Origin: Geomonas sp. RF6
GTDB lineage: Bacteria; Desulfobacterota; Desulfuromonadia; Geobacterales; Geobacteraceae
Assembly (NCBI RefSeq): GCF_021044625.1
Contig: NZ_CP087999.1
Coordinates: forward strand, 513,001 to 577,000
Direction of reading: 5' to 3'
DNA: 64,000 nt
Each line of letters begins with the position of its first letter. Position 1 is the first letter of the stretch. A model generated the notes under the pieces. That model was not told where the DNA came from, did no database searches, and saw nothing but the letters and a program-made list of their open reading frames with translations. This document shows positions 25,331 through 34,137 of this stretch, in pieces. The position numbers were made by a program, and so were the translations under genes.

Positions 25331-25982
25331 AGCCTACGCCACGCACGGTGTGGATCAGCTTCTTGTCGAACGGGTCGTCGACCTTGATGCGCAGCCGGCG
25401 CATGTGCACGTCCACCACGTTGGTGTCGCTTTCGAAGTCGATGTCCCAGATGCGCTCGGCGATGCGGGTGCGGGAAAGGACCTCGCCGGAGCGCCGCGCG
25501 AGGAGAGAGAGGAGAGCAAATTCCTTCGGGGTGAGGTCGACGCGCTTCCCCCCTCGCGTGATGCGGTGGGCGGGAAAATCAATCTCCAGGTCGGCCACCC
25601 GCAGCACGTCGGAGGTGCGCACCGGGCCGCGCCGCAGCACCGTGTGGATCCTGGCGAGAAGCTCGGAGAAGGCGAAAGGCTTGGTGAGGTAGTCGTCCGC
25701 CCCCATCTTCAGCCCCTTCACCCTGTCTTCAACGGCGTCCAGTGCGGTGAGGATGAGAATGGGAGTTTCGTTACCTTGGTCGCGCAGCCTCTTCAGCACT
25801 TCCCAGCCGTCAATCCCCGGGAGCATGATGTCGAGAATGACGAGGTCGTACTCGCGGTTCATGGCGAGGTTGAACCCGTCGCGCCCATTCTCCACGGAGT
25901 CGACGGTGAAGGTCTCTTCGGTGAGACCGCGGGTTATGAACGCCGCCGTCTTTTTCTCGTCTTCGATGACTAGTATGTGCAT
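25311..25982 (-). CDS. OmpR-family response regulator (unit A)
   Basis: 223 residues. Receiver domain with E7/D8, phospho-acceptor Asp51 (VILDIMLPG), Thr79 and Lys101, then a winged helix ending HTVRGVGYVLEER. It belongs to the CusR/CopR-like subgroup. It is a clear paralog of the unit B regulator at 57175: both share PFAFSEL.ARI.T.LRRG, VLRVADLE and RIAERIWD.DF.SD. The gene starts at ATG 25982, first of a two-gene operon with the overlapping kinase. The downstream cytochromes seem to have a sigma-54 promoter, which OmpR-type regulators do not normally activate, so the regulator may act on another promoter or indirectly. Confidence 0.92.
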   Translation of the reverse strand: MHILVIEDEKKTAAFITRGLTEETFTVDSVENGRDGFNLAMNREYDLVILDIMLPGIDGWEVLKRLRDQGNETPILILTALDAVEDRVKGLKMGADDYLTKPFAFSELLARIHTVLRRGPVRTSDVLRVADLEIDFPAHRITRGGKRVDLTPKEFALLSLLARRSGEVLSRTRIAERIWDIDFESDTNVVDVHMRRLRIKVDDPFDKKLIHTVRGVGYVLEER

Positions 25983-26064
25983 GACTTCGAACGTGCCTCG
26001 TGCTGCCTGCTCTGCTGCCGAGAGGAAGCGGCTGCGGTCCGCTGGCTTCCCTCCTGGTCCGTAT

Positions 26065-27075
26065 CTACTGCGGCGTTACCGTGTAGGTCGACTCCACCCC
26101 GTCAATGACAATCGTCGTCACGGAACTTCCGGTGGAGGGCGCTATGTCGTCGAGAAGAATCTCCGTCTCGGCGCTCGTGAAGGTCCAGGGAACCGGATCC
26201 TCACCCGGGAAAAAGCTGGTGGTGCCGTCGAAGGAGAAGTAGCCGGAGCCGTCCTTGACGTACACCATGTAGGTGCCGGGCTTCAAGGTGACCGTGGCGG
26301 GGGTGAAGACATCCGCGTTGGCCAACCCCGTTGCCGAAACTGCGAACTTCTTCACGTTGGCGGTCTTGGTGGTAAAGGCGACAGTCTTGTCGCCGACCGT
26401 CACGTTGGTGGTCACAGTCGCCCCGAGAGTTGCGGAGGCTGTATTGCGCACGAGGATCGTCTCGTTGTTCTTCATCGATCCGGCGACCTTGCTGTAGGAG
26501 GTCAGGCTGTTAACCGCGTACTCGCTGCTGGAGTCGCCGGATACGCTGACGTTTGCGGCCGTGCCGGAGGTAAGCTGGACCGTGACGGGATTGGAGGTCT
26601 GCGTGGTGGAAGGCTGCACGCCGCTTATGTTGGTGAAGGCGAAGGATGAAACTGTCGCGGTGTACACGGTGCTGACAAAATCGGCGCTGACCGAGCCGAT
26701 GGTGAGCTTGGTGGTGACGCTCTGCCCGAGGGTAGTCGATGCGATATGGCGGACCTTCACGGAGGCGCCGTTGGAGACCGTCCCTGCCGTGCTGGTCCAG
26801 GTCGCGCCGTTGTCGGTGGAGTACTCGCTGCCGGTGGCGCCGGAAACGCTGATCGCGGCGGTGGTGGCGGTGGTGGTACTAGTCATGGCGACGGTGATGG
26901 TGTCGGAGACGGCGGTGGCGCCGGGCGCGACACCGTTTTTCGCAGCGATGGTGAAGGCCGTTACCGCAGCATCCCCTGAAGAGGTCGTATTAGCGGCCGG
27001 GAACCAGTCAACGCCACATCCGCCCAAGGTGAGTCCGAGTATGAGTATGAGAAGTAAAGCAGAAAGCTTTCGCAT
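26065..27075 (-). CDS. lipoprotein with duplicated beta-sandwich domains
   Basis: 336 residues. The signal peptide ends in lipobox LGGC. Two related units of about 90 residues follow, each with PGATAVSDTITVAMTS- or PSTTQTSNPVTVQLTS-type openings, SVSG..GSEYS and a closing vrhiAStTLGqsVTT, typical of bacterial extracellular Ig-like domains. A C-terminal region (TLKPGTYMVYVKDGSGYFSF) looks like another beta domain. ATG 27075 has GGAGGGG upstream. It should be a cell-surface lipoprotein; no enzymatic motif is visible. It is 82 bases upstream of the unit A regulator on the same strand, so it may be cotranscribed with the two-component genes, but the gap leaves room for a promoter. Confidence 0.75.
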   Translation of the reverse strand: MRKLSALLLILILGLTLGGCGVDWFPAANTTSSGDAAVTAFTIAAKNGVAPGATAVSDTITVAMTSTTTATTAAISVSGATGSEYSTDNGATWTSTAGTVSNGASVKVRHIASTTLGQSVTTKLTIGSVSADFVSTVYTATVSSFAFTNISGVQPSTTQTSNPVTVQLTSGTAANVSVSGDSSSEYAVNSLTSYSKVAGSMKNNETILVRNTASATLGATVTTNVTVGDKTVAFTTKTANVKKFAVSATGLANADVFTPATVTLKPGTYMVYVKDGSGYFSFDGTTSFFPGEDPVPWTFTSAETEILLDDIAPSTGSSVTTIVIDGVESTYTVTPQ

Positions 27076-27205
27076 GCGCCCCTCCAGGTGAATCCGGTCT
27101 CATTATTAACCGGCGCCAGACATTATAACTTTAGCCGCCGGAAATTGTCTAGGCATATTGCTTGACATTTCCATTTTATATGTTCCACGAAAGCGGCCTT
27201 AGGAA

Positions 27206-27362
27206 GGCGTTTTTTGTCCGCAGATTACGCAGATTTGCGCAGATTTTTTAGAACCTCAAGAAAGTAAACAATCCGCGGTATCCGGGGCCTCGCTGCATCC
27301 CCGTATCGAGTGATCGGGATTTAAATCTGCGTTAATCTGCGTAATCTGCGGATAAAGCTTTT
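27206..27362. repeat. CGCAGATT palindromic element, locus 3
   Basis: A left arm TTTTTTGTCCGCAGATTACG, then CAGATTTGCGCAGATT, is matched by an inverted right arm AATCTGCGTTAATCTGCGTA, then ATCTGCGGATAAAGC, about 100 bases on. It is a single copy here. The interior is different again from loci 1 and 2. Confidence 0.8.
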
Positions 27363-27369
27363 CGGGCCG

Positions 27370-29049
27370 CTAGAGGAGGTTCAGCGAGATCTTGCGGATG
27401 GTGTTGTTGCTGCTGTCGGCCAGGTAGAGGGCGCCCCCGATCCAGACGAGGCCACGCGGGGCGTAGAAGCGCGCGACCGTGCCGTTGCCGTCGGTGGAGC
27501 CGTGCGACCCCGGGAAGCCCGCTATGGTGTTCACCTCTGCGGTGGCGATGGAGATCCTGCGGATGGTGTTGTTGTTGGTGTCCGCGACGTAGACATAGGT
27601 GCCGTCGCTGGCCATGCCGTCCGGGTAGTAGAAGCTTGCAGAGGTCCCCACACCGTCCCCCGAGCCGTGCACTACCGGCGAACCGGCAAGTGTCGAAACT
27701 TCCCCGCTGGAGATGATGATCCTGCGGATCATGTTGTTGGCGGTGTCGGCCACATACAGCGTCCCGTCGTTGACGGTGATGCCGTACGGAACGTAGAAGC
27801 TCGCGGCAGAGCCGAAGCCGTCGCTGGAGCCCCGCGACCCGGCGAACCCGGCGAGGGTGGTGACCTTTCCGGTGGAGATGACGACCTTGCGGATGGTGTT
27901 GTTGCTGGTGTCCGTGACGTAGAGGTTGACGCCGTCGGTGGCGACACCCCGGGGGGTGTAGAAGCGGGCGGCCGAGCCGGTGCCGTCGGCTGAGCCGCGA
28001 CTCCCGGGGGCGCCGGCAAGGGTGGCGACCTCCCCGGTGCTGATGACCACCCTGCGGATGGTGTTGTTCGAGCTGTCGGCGACGTACAGGTTTCTGCCGT
28101 CGCAGGCGATGCCGCGCGGGGAGTTGAAGCGAGCGGCGCTCCCGATCCCGTCGGCGGTCCCGGTCTGCCCGGCGACGCCTGCGAGGGTGGTAACCTCCCT
28201 AGTGGCAAGGCTGATCTTCCGGATAGTGTTGTTCCCGGTGTCGGCTATGTACAGGCTGGTACCGTCACTGGCAACGCCGCTGGAGAGGTTGAATCCGGCC
28301 AGAGAGCCGACGGCGTCCGCCGACCCCTTCCCTCCGGCGGTTCCCGCCACGGTGCTGACTGCATTCTGGGCGGTCGACGGAAGGCTTTGGGTCGTTGCGG
28401 TTATCTGTGTGGACTGCACCGACTCCGTATCGACGGAGACGCTGTATGCATAGGTGGTGGACGGCGCGAGGTTTGTGTCGGTAAAGCTTGCTGTCGAGCC
28501 GACCGGCACGGAAACGCTCCCGACGTACAGGTTGTTGCGGTACACCTTGTAAGTCAGGCTGGTACCTGCGGTTCCTGCTGCGGCCGTCCAGGTGATGGTG
28601 ACGGAGCTCGACGTGGTCTGGGTCACGTTCAGCGCGGTCGGAGGGGGGATCTCCCCCGCGTCGAGCGAGAGGGTCGTCGCCGTGACCGGGAGCGACTTCA
28701 CGGTGTCCACGCCGAGGCTGGAGGTGGCGGCGACGTGATACTCGTAGGAGGTTGAAGGGGTGAGGGTGGTATCGGCAAAGACGGTCGCCGCCGGGGCAGT
28801 ACCCTGTCGCGAGGTGCTGCCGACTTCCACTCCGTCGCGGAAAATCTTGTAGGCAAAGACGTCACCGGACGACGGGGTCCAGGAGAGGATGGCGGAGGTC
28901 GAGGTGACCTGCACGACCTTCAGGTTGGAAGGTGCCGTGATTGCACTGTTGGAGGCGGTTACTGTGGAGGTGGTGATATTACCGCAGCTACTGACAAAAA
29001 CGGCGATGCACAGGGAAAGGGCCAGCGACAACAAAGAAGTCTTCCGCAC
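27370..29049 (-). CDS. NHL-repeat beta-propeller lipoprotein with two FnIII domains
   Basis: 559 residues. The signal peptide ends in lipobox VSSC. Two fibronectin type III domains (about 38-130 and 135-222; SAILSWTPSSGDVFAYKIFRDG and SVTITWTAAA, then YKVYRNNLYVG) precede six NHL-type repeats of about 55 residues, each containing GSADG.GSAARF, sPrGiA.DG.NLYVAD..NNTIRrv. Six blades make a complete propeller. It is therefore anchored to a membrane and probably surface exposed, acting in protein or glycan binding; NHL propellers are usually binding modules, not enzymes. The repeats are close in sequence, pointing to recent duplication. It stands alone on the minus strand, bounded by a repeat element on one side and a divergent NrfJ-like gene on the other. 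Confidence 0.88.
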   Translation of the reverse strand: MRKTSLLSLALSLCIAVFVSSCGNITTSTVTASNSAITAPSNLKVVQVTSTSAILSWTPSSGDVFAYKIFRDGVEVGSTSRQGTAPAATVFADTTLTPSTSYEYHVAATSSLGVDTVKSLPVTATTLSLDAGEIPPPTALNVTQTTSSSVTITWTAAAGTAGTSLTYKVYRNNLYVGSVSVPVGSTASFTDTNLAPSTTYAYSVSVDTESVQSTQITATTQSLPSTAQNAVSTVAGTAGGKGSADAVGSLAGFNLSSGVASDGTSLYIADTGNNTIRKISLATREVTTLAGVAGQTGTADGIGSAARFNSPRGIACDGRNLYVADSSNNTIRRVVISTGEVATLAGAPGSRGSADGTGSAARFYTPRGVATDGVNLYVTDTSNNTIRKVVISTGKVTTLAGFAGSRGSSDGFGSAASFYVPYGITVNDGTLYVADTANNMIRRIIISSGEVSTLAGSPVVHGSGDGVGTSASFYYPDGMASDGTYVYVADTNNNTIRRISIATAEVNTIAGFPGSHGSTDGNGTVARFYAPRGLVWIGGALYLADSSNNTIRKISLNLL

Positions 29050-29274
29050 TATCTACTCCATACCTCCCGATCTGAAACCGGGATGACATTGCATATCACG
29101 CACCTGACAGAGAAGGAGACAGCACAGGCGCTTCAATTGACTCTGTCTTATAATGCATTTTGAAAGTGAATACAATTGAATTATCTGATTTTGCATGATT
29201 TTCTCCTTGTCACCGTCCCGGTAGAGAGTATCGCAAGGAAAGGGAAGAGGAAAGGCGCGCGACAGTGAATATGC
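29050..29274. other. intergenic region between divergent lipoprotein genes
   Basis: AT-rich, with nothing clear apart from the promoter at its right edge. No gene seen. Confidence 0.4.
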
Positions 29275-29303
29275 TTGAACTTTGCAATCATCTTCTCTAT
29301 ATT
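29275..29303 (+). promoter_or_regulatory. sigma-70 promoter for the three-domain NrfJ-like gene
   Basis: TTGAAC, a 17-base spacer and TATATT. The leader of about 100 bases contains GTTCACG/CGTGAAC inverted repeats. Confidence 0.65.
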
Positions 29304-29409
29304 AACCAGCTGCATTCGCGGCCCTTTTTCCGCCTGTTCACGCACCTCCGCCCACTGGACACCGTGAACCGCGACTGAAGCGGTAGACCACACATAAGGA
29401 GTAGGAATC

Positions 29410-30354
29410 ATGCGCAAGTTGACTGTAGCAGCCCTCTTTACTGCAACGATCGCCACCACCGCCTGCCAGAACGCCGGCACAGCATCGGCTGTCGCCAAAG
29501 ATGCTGCCCAGGGGAACGCGGGTTCCTCCTCCACCGCGGCACCTTCCCTGGCGGGGACCGTCTCCGAGGTGCTGGACGGGGGGCAGTACACCTATCTGAA
29601 GCTCGAATCGAACGGCACGGCAAGGTGGGCGGCGATTCCGAAGACGACGGTGAAGGTCGGGCAGCAGGTCGAGCTGCGAAACGGCATGGAGATGAAGAAG
29701 TTTGAGAGCAAGGCGCTGAACAGGACCTTCGACTCCCTCGTCTTCAGCGACGGGCTGAAAGGTGAGACGAGCGCAGCCGCAGCGATGGCTGCGGGGCACG
29801 GCAAATCGTTTGCCGCCGACACCGGGCTCACGGAAGCGGTAAGCGGCAAGGTCGTGGAGACGATGAACAGCGGCGGCTACACCTACTGCTCGGTGGAGAC
29901 CGCGGCGGGAACAAAATGGGTCGCCGTTCCGGAGGCGAAGGTAGAGAAGGGGCAGACGGTGAGCTTCCTCCCGGGGAACGTCCTCAAGGACTTCAACAGC
30001 CGCCTCCTCAACCGCACCTTCGACACCATCGTCTTCTCCAACGGGCTTGCCGACGCCGCGGCGGCAACGACTGCATCCGCCCCTGCAGCTGCCCCGCATG
30101 ACGCGGCCGGCAAAGAGGAATTCGCCCTCGTCGGTGTCTCCGGGAAGGTCGTCGAGACGACCGATGTCGGCGGCTTCAGCTATGTAGCGGTGGAGAAGGA
30201 CGGAAAGAAACTCTGGGTCGCGGTGCCGACCACGAAGCTCACCGTCGGGCAGGAGGTGAAGTTCCTCCCCGGCGAGATCAAGCGGAACCTCCCGAGCAAA
30301 AAGATGAAGCGCACCTTCGAGGAGATCCAGTTTTCGCGGGGCCTCGCCCAGTAG
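29410..30354 (+). CDS. lipoprotein with three NrfJ-like domains
   Basis: 314 residues. The signal peptide ends in TTAC, a plausible lipobox. Three domains of about 75 residues start near 48, 145 and 244, each with the signature vsgkVvEtmdsGgYtYl.ve, then W.AiP.t.v.vGq.V, then kkfeSk.lnRTFd.IvFs. This is the same family as the two-domain protein at 8382, with one more repeat; typical NrfJ-related proteins have one. The AAGGAG site precedes ATG 29410 by eight bases. It is divergent from the NHL lipoprotein gene. The expected location is the periplasm or outer membrane. The function of the family is not established; association with cytochromes is a context inference. Confidence 0.84.
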   Translation: MRKLTVAALFTATIATTACQNAGTASAVAKDAAQGNAGSSSTAAPSLAGTVSEVLDGGQYTYLKLESNGTARWAAIPKTTVKVGQQVELRNGMEMKKFESKALNRTFDSLVFSDGLKGETSAAAAMAAGHGKSFAADTGLTEAVSGKVVETMNSGGYTYCSVETAAGTKWVAVPEAKVEKGQTVSFLPGNVLKDFNSRLLNRTFDTIVFSNGLADAAAATTASAPAAAPHDAAGKEEFALVGVSGKVVETTDVGGFSYVAVEKDGKKLWVAVPTTKLTVGQEVKFLPGEIKRNLPSKKMKRTFEEIQFSRGLAQ

Positions 30355-30952
30355 GAGCGCTGCCGGCACCTTTTCCTTGGTTCTTCTGGGAATTCCCGGG
30401 GGGGGGCGTGGGTACATTGCCACGAAGCACTGCAGAAGCCCTAACGTTCCCCCCTTTGCGAAGGGGGGACAGGGGGGATTTAGCTTTCGTTGGCAGTAGA
30501 GCCGGAAACGTTTCGAACAGTAAGCCGTTCATTGTGAAACTGAAGGTGCTGCGGTCCTATCGACCTCAATCCCCGCTGTGCTTCGGCAGCAAAGAGATCA
30601 GCAGAGGGCCACTCATTTTCGTCGTGATGTGGAGATCAAGACGTTGCCGGGCGCGAAGATGAGGCCACAGCAGTTGCTCGGCAGCTTGCTTTATGACCGT
30701 CTTCAACTGGTCAGGGATGACAAGGCCAAAGGCAAATCCCCCCTGTCCCCCCTTCGCAAAGGGGGGAACGAAATGGCCTGGCCTCCTTTCTGGAGGGCCG
30801 ATAGATACCGGTTCCCCGGAATTCTCGGATGAGCCTTCGCAAAGGGGGGACGCGAGGCCTCATGCGGCCCTTCATTGGAACATACTACGGCTTCCCCGGA
30901 ATTCTCGGGTGAGCCTTTTCTCCTTTACACCTATGATTGGTTCCACGAGCGC
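30355..30952. other. intergenic region with a CCCCCCTTTGCGAAGG element (copy B)
   Basis: Mostly the repeat element at 30409-30768, followed by two direct copies of CCCCGGAATTCTCGG[AG]TGAGCC (30817 and 30895). Another fragment, TTCGCAAAGGGGGGAC, is at about 30836. No gene supported. The glycan island starts just after it. Confidence 0.55.
30409..30768. repeat. dispersed palindromic element, copy B
   Basis: The left arm repeats copy A (18738) almost base for base over about 75 bases, starting TGGGTACATTGCCACGAAGC and running through CACTGCAGAAGCCCTAACG. The inverted right arm AAATCCCCCCTGTCCCCCCT is at about 30735-30768. The interior is about 90 bases longer than in copy A and partly alignable. 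Confidence 0.75.
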
Positions 30953-32701
30953 ATGGCTTTACTCGAAAACAGACGACTGCACATCGCTTTGATCCTCCTG
31001 GTGGGGGTCGCCGCCTATTGCATGACCTTCGACGTCCCCTTCGTCTTCGACGACGAGTCATCGATCGTGCACAATGACGTCATCAGGAACCTGTGGACCT
31101 TCCTCTCCGGCGAGGGGTACGGCTACTCCCCCCGCCGCTTTCTCGGATATCTCACCATCGCCGTCAATTACTGGGCCGGCGGCCTCCAGGTCGCCGGCTA
31201 CCACGTGGTGAACCTGGTCATCCACCTCGCCTGCGCCATCCTCGTGTACTTCCTGGGGAAGAGCACCTTCCGCACCCCGCGGATGGCGGACACCTCCCTT
31301 TCCGAGCGCGCCGGGCCGGTCTCCCTTTTTGCAGCCCTTCTCTTCGTAGCGCACCCGGTTCAGACCCAGGCGGTCACCTACGTCATTCAGCGCCTCGCCT
31401 CCCTGGCGACCTTCTTTTACCTTCTTTCCCTCCTCCTGTACGTCGTTGCATCGCTGAGGGAGAGGAAAGGGGCGGCCGGGCGCGCTCCGCTTTACCTCGG
31501 GTCCCTTCTTGCCGCGGTCCTCGCCATGAAGACGAAGGAGATAGCCTTCACCCTCCCCTTCGCGATCGTTCTGTACGAAATCCTCTTCTTCGGCCCGCCG
31601 CGGCGGGAGAGGCTCCGCTGGCTCCTCCCCTTCGCCCTCACCCTGCCGATCATTCCCCTCTCGCTCGTCCACTTCGGGCCGGTGGACCCGGCAGTTCTGG
31701 ACGGGACGGAGCGGATCAGCGCGGACCTCGGCACCCCGCGCCATCATTACCTTTTCACCCAGTTCCGGGTCATCGCGACCTACCTCAGGCTTCTTTTCCT
31801 GCCGGTCCGGCAGAACCTCGACTACGACTACCCGCTCTTCACCTCCTTCCTGGAGCCGCAGGTCGCCCTCTCCTTCCTCCTCCTCGCCGCGATCCTTTGT
31901 GCTGCTTTCTGGCTCATCGCCCGGGCACGCCGCAGCGGCGACAGCTCCCTCCTGGTGGTGAGCTTCGGGACTATCTGGTTCTTCCTCGCCCTCTCGGTGG
32001 AGTCGAGCGTCATCCCCATCAAGGACGTCATCTTCGAGCACCGCCTCTACCTGCCAAGCGTCGGCGCCTTCCTCGCGCTGGCAACAGGCGGGGCACTGCT
32101 GGCGCGGCGCCTGCCGAGGGGGGTTGCGACCGCGGCCGCCGGCTGCATCGTTCTCCTTCTGGCCGGCAGCACCTTCGCCAGAAACCAGGTGTGGCGCGAC
32201 GAGGTGACCCTCACGCGCGACATCGCCGAGAAGTCTCCGGAGAAGGCCAGGGTGCACGCAAACCTCGCCGCGGCGCTTCTCAAGAAAGGTGAGCTCGATG
32301 AGGCGCTCAGGGAGGCGGAGCTCTCTGCGAGGCTGAACCCAGCCAAGGTCGAGCCGCACAACATACTGGGGATGCTGTACGGCCGCGCGGGAGCGTACGA
32401 CAGGGCGATTGCCGAGCTCTCCACCGCCGTCTCCATCGACCCGAAGTTCCCCCCTGCACGGGAGAACCTGGGGGACGCCTATCGCGGCAAGGGGATGTAT
32501 CCCCAGGCGATAGAGCATTACCAGGCAGCACTGAAGCTGCAGCCGCTGAGCGCGGAGCTGTACAACAAGCGCGGCACCGCCTACGGCGAGATGGGAGACA
32601 TGGCAAACGCCGCCGCCTCCTTCGCCGAGGCGCTGCGCCTCGACCCGGCAAACGCCGTCTACCGCGCAAATGCCAGAGCAGCATCCGGCGGTTCCCCCTG
32701 A
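30953..32701 (+). CDS. TMTC/PMT-like polytopic membrane protein with C-terminal TPR repeats
   Basis: 582 residues. An N-terminal polytopic region of roughly 400 residues begins with a TM at 9-26 and an acidic loop motif FVFDDESSIV (Asp33-Asp34), as in GT-C glycosyltransferases of the PMT/TMTC type. It continues with AHPVQTQAVTYVIQRLASLATF and MKTKEIAFTLPFAI. The final 170 residues are about four TPRs (EPHNILGMLYGRAGAYDRAI and similar). Such enzymes move a sugar from a polyprenyl-phosphate donor to a protein or glycan on the outer face. A paralog of the same design is at 45895. I chose ATG 30953 because it begins the first TM; an in-frame start at 30875 lies in repeat sequence. No strong ribosome site is visible. 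It is the first gene of the glycan island. Confidence 0.8.
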   Translation: MALLENRRLHIALILLVGVAAYCMTFDVPFVFDDESSIVHNDVIRNLWTFLSGEGYGYSPRRFLGYLTIAVNYWAGGLQVAGYHVVNLVIHLACAILVYFLGKSTFRTPRMADTSLSERAGPVSLFAALLFVAHPVQTQAVTYVIQRLASLATFFYLLSLLLYVVASLRERKGAAGRAPLYLGSLLAAVLAMKTKEIAFTLPFAIVLYEILFFGPPRRERLRWLLPFALTLPIIPLSLVHFGPVDPAVLDGTERISADLGTPRHHYLFTQFRVIATYLRLLFLPVRQNLDYDYPLFTSFLEPQVALSFLLLAAILCAAFWLIARARRSGDSSLLVVSFGTIWFFLALSVESSVIPIKDVIFEHRLYLPSVGAFLALATGGALLARRLPRGVATAAAGCIVLLLAGSTFARNQVWRDEVTLTRDIAEKSPEKARVHANLAAALLKKGELDEALREAELSARLNPAKVEPHNILGMLYGRAGAYDRAIAELSTAVSIDPKFPPARENLGDAYRGKGMYPQAIEHYQAALKLQPLSAELYNKRGTAYGEMGDMANAAASFAEALRLDPANAVYRANARAASGGSP

Positions 32702-32780
32702 TGCAACGACGGAGCCGCTCGGGATTTGCGAAGAGCGCCGGGGAGAGCCGCGGGTTCTCGGCCGCCTGGCGGGAAGTCCG

Positions 32781-34115
32781 ATGAAGGCGTCCCTTGCCTG
32801 TCTTCTGCCGGCATCGGTGCGCAGCTACCTGGAGGGGCGGCACTATCTGAAGAAAGCGATCAGCAGCACAGGGTGGCACATCTCCGACAGCGTGCTGCGC
32901 ATGGGGGTCGGACTCCTCGTCAATATCTGGGTCACCCGTTATCTCGGCCCCGAACGCTTCGGCGTCCTGAGTTACGCCACCGCCTTCGTCTCTCTCGTCT
33001 CCTCCATCGGGCTCCTCGGCCTGGACGGAGTCGCGGTCCGCAACCTCGTCCGCAACCCCGCAGAGAGCGACACGATCCTCGGCAGCACCTTCCTCTTGAA
33101 AGCCGTCGGCGCCCTCTGCGCCTTCGCCGCCACCGTCGCCTCCATACTGGTGCTGAGACCGGGAGACCCCGCTTCCCTCGCCCTCGTCGCCATCATCTCC
33201 ATCGGCACCCTCTTCCAGGCCTTCGGCACGGTCTCCTTCCACTTCCAGGCGGAGGTGCGCTCGAAGTACCCTGCCCTGGCACGAAGCGGCGCGTTCCTCG
33301 CGGTATCCGCCGCGAAGGTCGTCCTCATCCTTGTCGGCGCGCCGCTGGTCGCATTTGCCTGGGCGGCGTCCGCGGAGATCGTCCTCGGCTCAGTGGCGCT
33401 CGTTGCTGCCTACCGGTGCTGCGGCGGGCGCATGACGTCGTGGCGGGCATCGCTGCCGATGGTGCGCGAACTGCTGCACGACAGCTGGCCACTCCTTCTG
33501 AGCGACCTCTCCATGCTTATGTACCTGCGCATGGACAAGCTGATACTCGGGGAGCTGAAGGGGAACACCGAGCTCGGCATTTACTCCGTCGCCGCGCTCC
33601 TGGCGGAAGGACTTTACTTTATCCCTACCGCGGTCTATACTTCCGCGTTCCCGCGCATCGTGGAATCCCGCGCCGCGGGGGAAGCGGCTTTCCAGGAGTG
33701 CCTGCAGCGCTTTTACAACCTGATGGCGCTCCTCGGCTACGGCATCGCCATCCCCGTCACCCTGGTGGCATGGTGGCTGGTCCCCCTCCTCTTCGGCGCC
33801 TCCTACCAGGGGGCCGCCCTTATGCTCGTGGGGCTTGCCTGGGGGGGTATCTTCATCAACCTCATGATGGCACGCAGTCAGTATCTCACCGCCATGAACT
33901 GGACAAGGCTCCACTTCATCACCGACTTTCTCGGTGCGGCAGTGAACATCCTTTTGAACTTCATCCTCATCCCGCGTTACGGGGGGATGGGGGCCGTCGC
34001 CGCCTCCGGGATCGCCTACTGGTTCGTGGCGCATGGCTCCTGCTTCCTCTTCCCCCCCCTGCGCAGGACCGGAACCATGATGACGAGGTCCCTCCTCTAT
34101 CCCCGGGTCTGGTAG
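32781..34115 (+). CDS. polysaccharide flippase, Wzx/PST type
   Basis: 444 residues with about 12-14 hydrophobic segments and the polysaccharide-exporter pattern (WHISDSVLRMGVGLLVNIWVTRYLGPERFG, then LSYATAFVSLVSSIGLLGLDGVAVRN). It should flip an undecaprenyl-linked oligosaccharide across the inner membrane. ATG 32781 begins the basic N-terminus shortly before TM1; open frame to 32670 overlaps the previous gene and is less likely. It follows the TMTC-like gene closely and is in line with sugar-modifying genes. No Wzy polymerase or Wza/Wzc export pair is recognisable in this window, so the assembled glycan may be transferred as a short unit. Confidence 0.85.
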   Translation: MKASLACLLPASVRSYLEGRHYLKKAISSTGWHISDSVLRMGVGLLVNIWVTRYLGPERFGVLSYATAFVSLVSSIGLLGLDGVAVRNLVRNPAESDTILGSTFLLKAVGALCAFAATVASILVLRPGDPASLALVAIISIGTLFQAFGTVSFHFQAEVRSKYPALARSGAFLAVSAAKVVLILVGAPLVAFAWAASAEIVLGSVALVAAYRCCGGRMTSWRASLPMVRELLHDSWPLLLSDLSMLMYLRMDKLILGELKGNTELGIYSVAALLAEGLYFIPTAVYTSAFPRIVESRAAGEAAFQECLQRFYNLMALLGYGIAIPVTLVAWWLVPLLFGASYQGAALMLVGLAWGGIFINLMMARSQYLTAMNWTRLHFITDFLGAAVNILLNFILIPRYGGMGAVAASGIAYWFVAHGSCFLFPPLRRTGTMMTRSLLYPRVW

Positions 34116-34137
34116 CGCCCAGTATCGAAGGAAACAC

